Assembly: GCF_030272615.1 (NCBI RefSeq)
Contig: NC_081406.1
Span: forward strand, 234,897,922 to 234,961,921
From: Cryptomeria japonica
Lineage: Eukaryota; Streptophyta; Pinopsida; Cupressales; Cupressaceae
Reading direction: 5' to 3'
Length of the DNA stretch: 64,000 nt
A model generated the notes under the pieces. That model was not told where the DNA came from and made no database searches. It saw only the letters and a list, made by a program, of their open reading frames with translations. Every line of letters begins with the position of its first letter. Position 1 is the first letter of the stretch. Made by a program: the position numbers and the translations under genes. This document shows, piece after piece, positions 22,891 to 33,398 of the stretch.

Positions 22891-23385
22891 GAGAATGCAG
22901 AGGTTTTCAGTTTGATAAGCAAGGATAACATGAGGTGTGATCAGCATAGTGAAGTATCACATCCGGATTGTAATGTTCATGTTCCTTGTTTGCATCAGTT
23001 GATTAGTAATCCCCCTCATTCTATGAATTTAAATGATAACAAGGTGAGTGCTGATAGGAATTGCAATGTTGAAAATGAGTGTTTTATTTTTCAAGTTCAG
23101 CATGATGATGCCCTAGCAAATGATAGAGTTGAGTGGGACAGTGAAAGGTATGGCAGCTTGTGGGACTACCTCTATGGTGAGTTGTCTCATGTTTTTACTT
23201 GTGTTGGAGTAGTGTGTGATTGCAAAGTTCAGAATCAGATTAGAGGTATGCACACCAGCTGTTACAAAAATGAGACAAAAGAGGTTGGTTATAATGATTA
23301 TGCTCAGTTGTTACTGGAAGGTGCCTTTGTTTGGATCATGCTATCAAGTGATGAAAATCAGATTTTTGATGGAGGTAAACATTAA
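22891..23385 (+). CDS. Open frame downstream of TR-GAG gag, unknown
   Basis: An open frame of about 160 residues (no ATG at its start; first ATG at 22930) ends at a TAA at 23383-23385. The product is Asp/Asn/Cys/His-rich in its first half and has a segment WDYLYGELSHVFTCVGVV. I do not recognise it. Style and strand match the acidic tail of the upstream gag, so it is probably the C-terminus of the same protein. It is followed at about 23469 by AATAAA. No catalytic motif is visible. Confidence 0.4.
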   Translation, partial: ENAEVFSLISKDNMRCDQHSEVSHPDCNVHVPCLHQLISNPPHSMNLNDNKVSADRNCNVENECFIFQVQHDDALANDRVEWDSERYGSLWDYLYGELSHVFTCVGVVCDCKVQNQIRGMHTSCYKNETKEVGYNDYAQLLLEGAFVWIMLSSDENQIFDGGKH

Positions 23386-23619
23386 AATTGTTTGGAGCAG
23401 CTTATGATCAGTTGTGTGTATGTTTGTATCTCTTGTATAGTTGCTTTGCTTCAGTTGTGTAGTTTTCAATAAAGTGCCCTGCTGTTTGGCTAAAATAAGG
23501 AGCCCTCAGTTTTTAAGAAAAGAGAAAAAGTGATCCATTTTTTGGGTGGTCTACTCTACCATAGATTCTATGTTCTTGTGTTGATCTTGCAATCAACCAT
23601 CCCCAGTTAGAGCCACTAT
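23386..23619 (+). other. 3' non-coding region before the 3' LTR of the TR-GAG-like element
   Basis: Contains AATAAAG (about 23470) and a purine-rich run AAGAAAAGAGAAAAAG (about 23515-23530) about 90 bp before the repeat begins. That run is a possible but poorly placed polypurine tract; nothing purine-rich lies directly against the LTR start. Confidence 0.35.
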
Positions 23620-26546
23620 TGGGACTCATTAAAATTGAGTCAAGATTAGAGGCCCATTTCAAAAAAAATTCTCTGCATGTCAGAAAAGTACCTAAACGAA
23701 TCAGTTTGAATGGCCTAGTTGGAGAGGGGGTAAAGTGGAGCCAGTTGATTTTCAAGGGGTAAGGCTTGGGAAACTTGTTACACACCTTTCATTTGGCCTA
23801 TGCAATGATGTGCAAATTTCAGAATTCAGTTCGGATAAGTTTGTGAGGTACCCATTTAAAGGGGTGAGCTGAAAGTGCATTTTAGGCACAAATGCATATT
23901 TTATTGAGTAGCCTACTTTGAGTGTTTGTATCTTTTGCCCTGTTGGTCGTCATGGATAAATTCAAAATGCATTCAATTGTATGCATAGATTTGAATTATA
24001 TTGCAAAATTTTAAGTTCTAATGAATCCATCTGCTCAGTTTTTGAAGATCAATCCATTTGCAGTTTGTGTGTTTTGGCAAGTCCTTGTTTCGACAGCTAG
24101 TCGGAGCCCTGTTTTGCACAAGTGTAAAAGTTGCCTCAGTGAGTGTCATGCCAAAATGTTTCTTACGAGTTAATGCTGGTATAAATGAAAATCTATGTTT
24201 TAAATTTCAAGCCTCTGCCAATCTATTTGATCGGTTTTCAAAAGGGTTCATTTAGCCATCGTTTTCAGTGATCCATACTTTCAGTGCTATATCAGTTAAA
24301 GTAGCCATTTTCATGAGCGCGCCATTTACATCCTATCAGTCTTGTGATCAAACTGAGAATTCTAAGTTTTAATATGTACTTCAAGGTACCTATTTTTCAA
24401 ATTTGAGGGCCTACGGAGGTCATTTGATATTTTTGAGAAGGGCATCATGTGTTGCCAGAACATTCACTTCATCAGGTCCGCAGTGTCAACAAAGCCAGTT
24501 TGTCATTTTCGCCAATTAATATTTCTTCGCTCGGGACTCGTCTTGAGAAACCGTTTGGTAGTGTTCATGCTTATATGATAGAGTACACGCTTGTAAATTT
24601 GCGAGGTCCAGAAAGATGTTTTGACTGGCTTGAAAAATGTGCCGCAAGTGCCTGAAAGTTGTAAAATGCGGATTAATGATCTGAAAATGATGCCGATTGT
24701 TTCCAAAGGTATGTTTGAGGTCCTTGAGTCATTTCAGAGGTCAGTTGTATGAAAATGAAATTTTTTTTAGTCGGACCCACTTTGGGGCCCGACATGGTTC
24801 ATGCATGTGCATTGTTATTTTATTGGCGACTTGGCCCTATGAGCATTTCTAGAGTAATTTTGACATCCATAGTTGGAGTTTAATACTTGTATGTTTCCCA
24901 CCAGAGGATAGCGCAAAATGAAAATGCCTCTTGTGGTCAAAACAACCAAGGCATTTTGCATGCCAGATGTGAGCAAACACCTAATGAAGAAATTGAAATT
25001 TCCAAAGGAATTACAATAAGCAAAGCATCAAGTTCAACCTCCTTAGAGGATGATTGGGAGGCCGTAGTTGATCAGTCTCTAATGCAATTAAGTTCTTCAC
25101 AAATCATTGTGGAGCAAGGAAGGGGAGCTTTTCACATATGGACAACATTCTCTTTATAGTGATGGAACAAGTAAATGCCAACACAAGACTTCATTGGACG
25201 TGGTGTTTAAAGGATCCTACAGTGGAGTCAAAGAAAATGTAAATAAACTGCAGTCGCTTCCTCCCCCACGTGCCCCCACAAGACTTCACTGGACGTGGTG
25301 TTTGAAATGGATGCAGGAGACTCCAGGCTTCTACGTGGTATGGAAGTGCACTCTAGCAATATATCCCTCTGTGTGGCATGGAAATGAAGTGCAAAAATCC
25401 AAGCTAATGCAATTATCATTTAAACAGTAATCTTCATCCTTTACGTGGTGGTTGGGGGATGGGTTTTATGAAGTATGCACGTCAAATTAAAACCTTGGCA
25501 GTCCCGTTTGCGTGGAGTTTTTTGGAGAGTTAAAGCAAATGTCAATGTCCCCTGCATGGTGGATAGGGAACAACAGGCAATGTGGAGTTTGAAAGGCAGG
25601 TTGAAAACTTAAGCAAGTGCCAGCATCCTATCCTCCTCCCTTTGTGTGGTTCTTCAGCATTTAGAATTTTCAACAAATCCTTTGGTAGTGGTCCTTCCCT
25701 CTCCTGGCATGGTGAGTATAAGCAAGATTCAAACAAAGATTTTAATGAAGACACCATGTGTTTTGGTTGGCCTGTTGAAAAGGCATGGCAATTTTCAGAA
25801 TGCACATTGCCAAGTCAAAATGTCACCCTATGTAACAGCTGGGAAGGCATTTGTTGTTTAATAAAGACCTTCAGCAAACTACATTTGGTAGGCATAGTGC
25901 CAATTGCATTGCCATTATCATCTTTTCCTTCTGCGTGAATGATGGAGAGGGCAGCATTGAAATCCTGAATTAAGTGCAAACATTTGAAATCAATCTCCCT
26001 TCTCACATATGGCATGGGCCACGATTTAGCTTCTCTTATGTAAATCGATTTCTTCATCCTGTGGGGTCTCTCCTTGTTCTCCCTCTGCGTGGAATATGAA
26101 ACAAATAACAAAGTCACATGGTGTGTTGAGCAGGACATCATTGAACCCCCAAGCAATGCATTTGGCAGTTGTAGAGAAAACCTTCAAAACGTGCAATTCC
26201 AGGCATAGAGCCTTAATCCCACATTGACTGGGAGATGTTGATTTTTGATATTTATAACTAAATGTCCACCCAAGTATAATGTCAAAGCCTCAAGGCTTTT
26301 GACAGATGGTGCCCATTGGGTGCCCAAGGAGGACCACATGCGTGTGGGCGTGTATCCCAAGGTGACCAGGAGGTGACAGATGGCGGCATGTGGACCCCAC
26401 GCAAGCATGCTTCCCAAGGCAGACAGGCAAAAATTTGCAGAGAAAGGCCGACTTAACCAGCGAGCAAGTTCCAAAAGGATCGACGAATGGTGTGACTTCA
26501 TGAAGGCAAGATGCACAAAGGATAAGGGTTGTGAAATGGTGAAAAG
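23620..26546 (+). repeat. 3' LTR of the TR-GAG-like element, truncated
   Basis: Direct repeat of 14462-17414, collinear throughout with scattered substitutions and small indels. It stops at GGTGAAAAG, three bases before the TG of the Gypsy-2 LTR, so the interruption is the Gypsy-2 insertion. The part of the LTR that should carry the promoter and U5 is missing from the window. Confidence 0.85.
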
Positions 26547-26549
26547 TGG

Positions 26550-28118
26550 TGTAGGAGCACCCTTCTAAGGTCTTCCTCCATGTGACTTTTGTTGGAATTT
26601 TGCTTCTTGCAAAAGCCATGTAAATGTAATAAGACCCAAGAGCTCATTGGTCTTGTTTAGATCCTAGTTTAGGTCCTAGGTTCACAAGTCTAGGTTGATT
26701 TTTCTTGTGGAGTAGAGGGTATGTGTACCTTTGACGAGTTTGGGGTCCTTTTGGCATGGTTGTGTCCATAGGATAGCCCAAGGTAGGCCTAAAAGTCAAG
26801 AAAACCAACATTGTGAAAGTTGCTCAAAAGTTGTAAGAAGTTGCATGACAACTTTTCCACCAAATAGGTCATAAACTTAGCTTGGTGTTGGGAACCCTAA
26901 CCATGACACATAAACTAAGGCAGAGACACTATAAATTGTTGCAAACCCTAAAATGAGGGGTTGGAGATCAGATTGTATGGCCCAAGAGAAAAGACCTTGA
27001 CTGTGACTGTGTTTTTGTTGCCAGTCTGCACAAGTGGAGCATTAACAGGTTGATAATGGATTGTTTTGCAAACTAAATGGTGTTGAGAGTCTTGCATTGT
27101 GTTTATACTTTCATTTTGAGCACTTAGGTTAGGTTCTTGTGTAGGTTTTTGTGTGTTTTGTAATTATTTTGTGAAGTTACTCTTTCATTGTCTAGTTTTG
27201 GACTATTTTGTGTAATGGATTGATAACTCCTATCCCCATTGTGGAAACACCATGAAACCATGGGGAATAGGATTGAAGACCTTGTACAGTATCCCAGAGC
27301 AAGAAGGGCCCCTGAAGATGTAGGAAAGCTTTTCAAAGACCCACTCCTAGGCGAGACTAGACTGTGCCTAGCTAGGAAGGGTTGAGGTTGCAGAGGTCCA
27401 TGAGAGCAAGGTAGGACAAGGAAGGAGGAACCCTTTGGAGGAGTTGTAGAGGGGTGTGTGGAACACCATTGGTGAGAAGGAGGAGCTTCCACCAATCCAG
27501 ATAAGGTGGTAAAGATAGCAAACCATCACTGTGACCCTGGCAGGACTTAAAACCCTCATAAAAACCCTCAAAAACCCCAAAATTCACCTAGGGCAGTGTA
27601 CGGACACTAGGAGGCCCAAAAATAGGAAAATATTTGAGCCCTTGCCAAATGATTAGTAGTCCCTTTGGGAAGTTTCACAAGTTTGTGCATCATTTGCAAG
27701 AGGGAGCCCTAAAAGTCCCGAATGGAGGCCTAATTGGGCACATTCCTTGTAGCCCTATTTTGTAGGAAAGAAGCAAAATAGTGAGATCGGTAACAAAATG
27801 GAAGGTTAAAACCTCTTGGGGGCACATGAATGGATGGAAAACCATGTCAAAGACCTATCCTATCCTTGCTAGGACCTAAGAAGGTGTAGGAGGAGCTAAA
27901 CCCTTATTAGCCTATGTGGGGGTTTTTGATGCTTGTGAGTAGGTGTGACCTTAGGAGAAGTATCATAGGTTGTTGGTGGGTGGATTGGGAAAGGTCAAGG
28001 GATTCCATAGGCAAGGGAAGTCCTAGAGACCCTAGGGTGTGGTTGGAACACCTGGCGATCCAAGGAGAGGATCAAGGAGCATAGACTAGGCTAGTCTATC
28101 CCATTCCCATTCCCATCA
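26550..28118 (+). repeat. 5' LTR of Gypsy-2
   Basis: Begins TGTAGGAGCACCC and ends CCCATCA three bases before the PBS; length 1569 bp. A TATAAATT at 26930-26937 is a plausible promoter element. Gypsy-4 has an LTR with the same first ten bases (at 59974), suggesting related lineages. The partner 3' LTR is not in the window. Confidence 0.75.
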
Positions 28119-28121
28119 GAT

Positions 28122-28139
28122 TGGTATCAAAGCAAGTTA
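28122..28139 (+). other. Primer binding site of Gypsy-2
   Basis: TGGTATCAAAGCAAGTTA, the initiator-methionine tRNA type of PBS (TGGTATCAGAGC) with one change in the core, three bases after the LTR end. Confidence 0.75.
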
Positions 28140-28158
28140 AAGATTTGGTGGACTGTGC

Positions 28159-29539
28159 ATGTCTCTATATTCTGGTGAATCAGTAGGGGAGAACATAATG
28201 GTCACTAATGTAGAGCTGGCTAGGGAGGTAGAAGAGCAAAAGGAGAAAAATAGACTCCTTGAAGATGCTATGAGTGAGATAAGGAACAAGCTGCAAGAAG
28301 TGGTTGATCAGAGAGCACAAGAACTCTGGGGTGCGGAAACTAGTGACAGAGGAAAGAAAGCTATTGATCTTGATGACATCATACCTAAACCAGACCCCTT
28401 AATCAATGAAGAACCTTTTGTAAAGGCCATTAAGGATTTGAATACAAAAGCTTTGAAGGATTGCCACATTTCAGTGGAAGGATGGACATTGACACTGTCA
28501 TGGAATGGATTGAGGGTATGGAAAACCACTTTGAGTGTGAATGTGTGACAGAAGCTCAGAATGTTAAGTTGCCAAATCAAGACTAAGGGGAGCAACCTTG
28601 ACATGGTGGAAGTACTTACAAGAGGAGAGAGTTAGCATGGGAAAGCTACCTATTGCAAACTGGAAGGCCATGGTGAGTAAGATCAAGGAGAACTACTTGC
28701 CAGAGGATTATGAAGTCCAACTTCATAAGAGATAGGGATTGAAGTAGAAAGATGTTGATGTGACATCCTACACAAAGGAGTTTCAAAAGCTTTGTCTTAG
28801 ATCCAAAGTCCAAGAAGAGGAATCTATCAAGGTGGCTAGGTATCTAAGTGGCCTAAAGTGGAACATCCAAGAGGAGATAAGTCTATGGACCCCTACCACT
28901 GTCCAAAAGTCTTATTTGCTTGCAGATAAGGTGGAAGAGAGGAACAAAAGGAAGGGAGACTCCAACAACAAGGGTAGAGGCAGAGGTAGAGAAAAAATGA
29001 GTCATCGAGGTGGTTACCAAAGCAAGGCAAATGAGCAAAGGAATCAAGGAGAGCCAAAGTTGACTGAACATAGTAGTGAAACCAATCTCAGAGGAAGCCA
29101 TTCTAGAGGAAGAGGTGCACAAGGGGGCCCAAATAGGGCCAGAGGTACCGACAGGGATAATTCCTACTTTGCAACCATGAAATGCTACAACTGTGGTCAA
29201 TTGGGACACCTGGCCTATAGATGCCCTGACAAGCCTACCTCATCAAACAATGGAAGGAGTGTTGATTATGCCCATGAAGACAAATTAAGCAGAAAAACAC
29301 CTGAGATGGACCATATTGAATCAGAGATTGGAGAAAATCTGATGTTCAATAGAGTCTTGATAAGACAACCGGTTAAGGATGAACCTAAGCATAGGAGAGC
29401 ATTGTTTAGGGTGAGATGCAAAATCTTTGGTAAGGTTTGCATGGTGATAGTTGATTCAGGGTCAACTGATAACATCATATCAAATGAGGTAGCCAAGAAG
29501 TTGAAACTCACAAAGATACCCCACACTAGCCCTTACTAG
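28159..29539 (+). pseudogene. gag: Gypsy-2 gag and start of protease
   Basis: N-terminal coiled-coil-like segment (EEQKEKNRLLEDAMSEIRNK, about 28230-28290) in one frame, the gag core with MDIDTVMEWIEGMENHFECE in a second frame (about 28484-28543), and the remainder in a third frame from 28760, so two frameshifts break it. The last frame has a Gly/Arg-rich linker, the CCHC knuckle CYNCGQLGHLAYRCP (about 29184-29228), and the start of a retropepsin with VIVDSGSTDNIIS (about 29447-29485). A stop at 29537-29539 interrupts the protease. Confidence 0.85.
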
Positions 29540-29767
29540 GTGACATGGTTGAATCAAGGACAAAGTGTGCTTGTCAGTGAACAAACTTGGGTAGAGTTCT
29601 CTATTGGAGGATACAAGGACAAGATCCTTTGTGATGTGTTACCCATGGCTGCTTGTCATCTGCTGATAGGTAGATCCTGGCAATTTGATAGGAAGATGAT
29701 CTATGATGGAGAGGAGAACTCCATTTCCTTCAAGAGGACAACAGAACCTATAAGATTCAGTCTTTGA
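29540..29767 (+). pseudogene. Gypsy-2 protease, C-terminal half
   Basis: Continues the protease frame after the stop at 29537-29539, with the second hydrophobic motif of the fold (CDVLPMAACHLLIGRSWQF, about 29629-29685). The frame ends at TGA 29765-29767, overlapping the start of the RT frame by TTGA, so pol lies in the -1 frame. Confidence 0.75.
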
Positions 29768-30870
29768 CAGAGAGAGATGAGGGAACCTCAAGAACACCTA
29801 GTGTCTTACTTAATACTGGTAAAGAGTTCTTACACTTGCTACATGAAGAGGAGATAGTGGGATGTGCCATCTTTGTGAAGCCAAAGGAGGAGGAAAATAA
29901 GTTGCAGATAGAGGTACCTAAGGAGGTAAAACAAATGTTGCAAGAGTATGAAGATATAGTGAGTGATGGAGCACCTGCAACACTTCCACCAAGAAGGTCT
30001 ATTAGCCATCAAATAAACTTTGTACCCTATGCATCCCTGCCCAATAAAGTAGCATATAAGCTCACACCTGACCAAAAAAAGGAGGTGGCAAGGCAAGTGC
30101 GGGAGTTTTTGGATCAAGGACTGATCAAGAAGAGCATCAGGCCATGTGCAGTCCCAGTAGTTCTAGCAACAAAGAAGGGAGGCAAGTGGAGACTTTGTAC
30201 TGGCTCAAGGGAAATCAATAGGATCACCATAAGTTATAGATTTCCTATTCCTAGAATAGAGGATTTGATGAAATGTTTAGGAGGTGCCATTTATTTTACT
30301 AAGTTGGACCTTAAAAGTGGGTATCATCAGATTAGAATTAAGGAGGGTGATGAGTGGAAGACCGCTTTTAAGACCACAGAAGGGTTGTATGAATGGCTTG
30401 CAATGCCATTTGTACTTACCAATGCCCCAAGAACATTCATGAGGTTGATGAATGAGGTTTTGAAGGACTTCATAGGTAGGTTTGTGGTGGTTTACTTAGA
30501 TGACATACTCATCTATAGCAGAACCAAAGAGGAGCACCTAGAACATTTGAGGTTAGTCCTAGAGAGGTTGCATGAAGAGAAGTTGGCAATCAGCCTAGAG
30601 AAGTGTGACTTTTTGAAGCAAGGGTTAGTCTACTTGGGGTTTGTGGTGTCTAAGGGAACCTTGAAGATGGATCCAAGAAAAGTGGAGGCAATCTTGAATT
30701 GGCCTGCCCCTAAAAAAAGGACTGAAGTTAGGAGTATCCATGGTCTAGCACAATTCTATAGAACGTTTGTGAGGAACTTCAGTGGTATATGTGCACCAGT
30801 ACTTGACACCATAAAAGGAGGCCTTAAAACTAAGTTTAAATGGACTGAACAAGCTGATGAAGCATTCTAA
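29764..30870 (+). pseudogene. Gypsy-2 reverse transcriptase
   Basis: Ty3/gypsy [63 protein letters not shown] and the catalytic YLDDILIYS (about 30493-30519), ending in the thumb with [12 protein letters not shown]. The catalytic Asp pair is intact, but Cys-Thr stands in place of the usual CVD/CID before REIN. A TAA at 30868-30870 replaces the Gln codon seen at the same place in the duplicated copy (36058), ending RT before RNase H. Confidence 0.9.
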
Positions 30871-32132
30871 TTATTGAAGCAAGAAGTAGCCACAAAACCC
30901 ATGCTACTCTTACCTACTTTTGACAAGCTATTCACATTGGAATGTGATGCAAGTGGAATTGTAGTAGGGGGTGTATTGAGTCAAGAGGGAAGGCCTGTGG
31001 CATTTTTCAGTGAGAAGCTTAATGATGCAATGAAGAGGTATTCAGCATATGATCTAGAGTTGTATGCACTAGTTCAGTCTCTCAAGAAGTGGAGGCATTA
31101 CCTACTCCCAAAGGAATTTGTTGTGTTCACAGATAACCAGGCTTTGAGTTACATCAACACTCAAGAGAAGCTTAGCAATAGACATTTGAAGTGGATGGAG
31201 TACCTCCAATCCTTTACCTTTACCATCAAGCATAAAAAGGGGCAGCTTAACAAGGTAGTAGATGCTTTGAGCCGAAAGTTGTTGACTGTCGAAGAACTAC
31301 AATTGCAGAGCATAGGGATAGAAGGTTTCAAGGATCTCTATGAAGAAGATGAGGACTTCTCATCATCCTACAAGGTCTGCAAGGAGTTTGAGAATCATTT
31401 TCATGGTGAGTATGCAGATTACACTCTCCAACATGGTCTCTTGTTCAAAGGCAATCAATTATGTGTACCTAGAGGATCCATGAGAGAAAATCTCATACAA
31501 GAGAAACACAATGGTAGTCTAAGTGGACAATTTGGAATAAATAAAAGTTTGGATCTAGTACAGAGGTACTACTATTGGCCTAAGTTTCCAAGGGATGTGA
31601 GAAGGTATGTGGAGCAATGTGGTGTGTGTCAAAGGGCAAAAGGAGGATCAAGTAATGCAGGCCTCTATCAACCATTACCGGTCCCAAATAGGCCTTGGGA
31701 GTGTGTGAGCATGGACTTTGTGGTAGGACTCCCCAAGACAAAGATAGGTATGGATAGCATTTATGTGGTGGTAGGCAGATTTTCTAAGATGAGCCATTGT
31801 ATTCCATGTAGAACTACTCATGATGCTAGTTATATTGCACATCTCTTCTTTAAGGAGATTCTAAGGATTCATGGACTTCCAATAAGTATTGTTTTGGATA
31901 GGGATAGCAAGTTCATGGGCCATTTTTGGAAAACCTTATGGAGAAGACTAGGGACTAATTTGTCATTCAGCTCAGCTTACCATCCACAAACTGATGGTCA
32001 AACTGAAGTCATCAATAGGGTGCTAGGCAACTTGTTGAGGTGTCTAACCAAGGAGTATGGGCAGACATGGGATCTAGTTATTCCAGAAGCTAAGTATACC
32101 TACAATGACAGTGTAAATAGGACCACTAGAAG
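30871..32132 (+). pseudogene. Gypsy-2 RNase H and integrase, 5' part
   Basis: RNase H: TLECDASGIVVGGVLSQEG (catalytic Asp), YDLELYALVQSLKKW (Glu), VVFTDNQALSYI (Asp). Integrase: HHCC finger with RRYVEQCGVCQRAKG, then core with VSMDFVVGLPKTK, SIVLDRDSKFMGHF and YHPQTDGQTEVINRVLG, giving a full DDE triad. The reading frame stays open to the LTR of Gypsy-3 at 32133, which interrupts the integrase after NRTTR; the remaining codons lie at 49088. The last part of the open frame, to 32175, is Gypsy-3 LTR sequence, not integrase. Confidence 0.9.
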
Positions 32133-33398
32133 TGTCTACCCCAACTATAATGATAATAATAATACCTCTAAGTGAAATCTCAATCCGAAGTTTGGACATT
32201 CATATGGTAGAGTTTAAAATTCTCATGGCTGGTGTTCATTTAGTTGTCAATCCAGGAACGTAAAAATTGAAATGGGTCTGCAATATATATGCACTAAGCT
32301 CCTTAAATGATTATTCTGGATTATTGCAATGACTAACATTATGCAGAAAGGAAAGGTAGGAATGGAAATCATAAAAGGCTAAATGAAAGCTTCACAAAAC
32401 ACTGCTGAAATGATCTAATGAAAATAACAGGAATCACACCATTATGTGTTGGCTACAGGAATAGTCAAAGGATTTATTTCCAGTGGCTACAGGAACAATC
32501 TAGTCATGAAATTCTACTGCAACTAAGTAAAACTAACTTCAATGATCTTAAAAATAGGATCACTCACCAAGTGGGCCCCCTTGGATGAGTGATATCAAAC
32601 TCTCAGCAAAGAACTATTAATAGATAAGAACAACATATTCTTATTCATTTCTTCCTGAAAAATGATTACATATTCTAAAAGAGAAAATTTAGAATGCTTG
32701 ACATAACTCTGCTCAATTCCTTTTCATTTTGTCTAACTCTCAGAAAAGAAGGAAGAGCTTATTATAAAGAAAAGATCAACTACAATGGACAACTCAAGTT
32801 ACGCCTAGAAGAAGAGGCGGATAATTGTCAGATGAAGGAGATAACTGAGAGCTTGGCTGCAGGAACCATGGATATAAAACTGAACCACAGTCTTTGCACA
32901 CCAAAGCGATATTTTGTGAATTCAATATGCACCAGAGTTAAACTCCCATGCTGAAGTACAACTACTCTTATTATGCCATACATTATGCTCACTTGTATCT
33001 CGTCCAGTTTGACCTCCAGCTATCTGAACGTGATAATCCAGTCCTTAGGCATGAAAGAAAATGATCCACCACAGCATCAGTTATTATCTGCACTAAAATA
33101 GAAACAACATACAAGGACATGCATATGTATCATACTTTTATTAATACATTCATTAACTCACATATGAAATTATACTAAATAATTTGCATATCACAAGGAC
33201 AAATAATTTGGCTGTAGGAATAAATTGAAATGGCTGCAGGAATTAACCGATAAAGTTCAAACATGATTTCTTAAGTTTAGTTTAAAAACATGGATTACAT
33301 ATAGTCAATTCACAATACCTTACTATCACAATGCAACCCAAAAGATACCAAAAACCTAAGAGTCTTGATAAAAAACATGTCAATACATCGACTTATCA
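32133..33398 (-). repeat. Extra Gypsy-3 LTR (left copy of the tandem duplication)
   Basis: 1266 bp, starting TGTCTACCCC and ending CGACTTATCA on the plus strand. It is nearly identical to 47822-49087 and, apart from a 0.7-kb internal duplication there, to 37323-39290. It is followed on the right by CCCCCCAACTTT, the complement of a polypurine tract, so it is a 3'-type LTR of a minus-strand element. Confidence 0.9.

Larger units (their letters stand above)
14462..26549 (+). mobile_element. TR-GAG-like non-autonomous LTR retrotransposon
   Basis: Two direct repeats (14462-17414 and 23620-26546, closely similar throughout) flank a PBS-like site and a gag-domain ORF on the same strand, with no protease, RT, RNase H or integrase between them. 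This is the layout called TR-GAG or LARD in plants. The 5' LTR seems to continue beyond the shared part to about 18887, because the CCAAT and TATA boxes and the PBS lie further right. The 3' LTR is cut by insertion of Gypsy-2 at 26550, and its remainder was not found. No target duplication can be checked. Confidence 0.7.

Noticed and set aside
23465..23475. AATAAA at about 23470 as the end of a host gene
   Set aside because: It follows the last open frame of the TR-GAG-like element and precedes its 3' LTR; a single hexamer is not enough to claim a host gene.
27124..27587. Minus-strand Pro/Ser-rich ORFs in the Gypsy-2 LTR
   Set aside because: Opposite the LTR and leader of a plus-strand element; no supporting motif or conservation.
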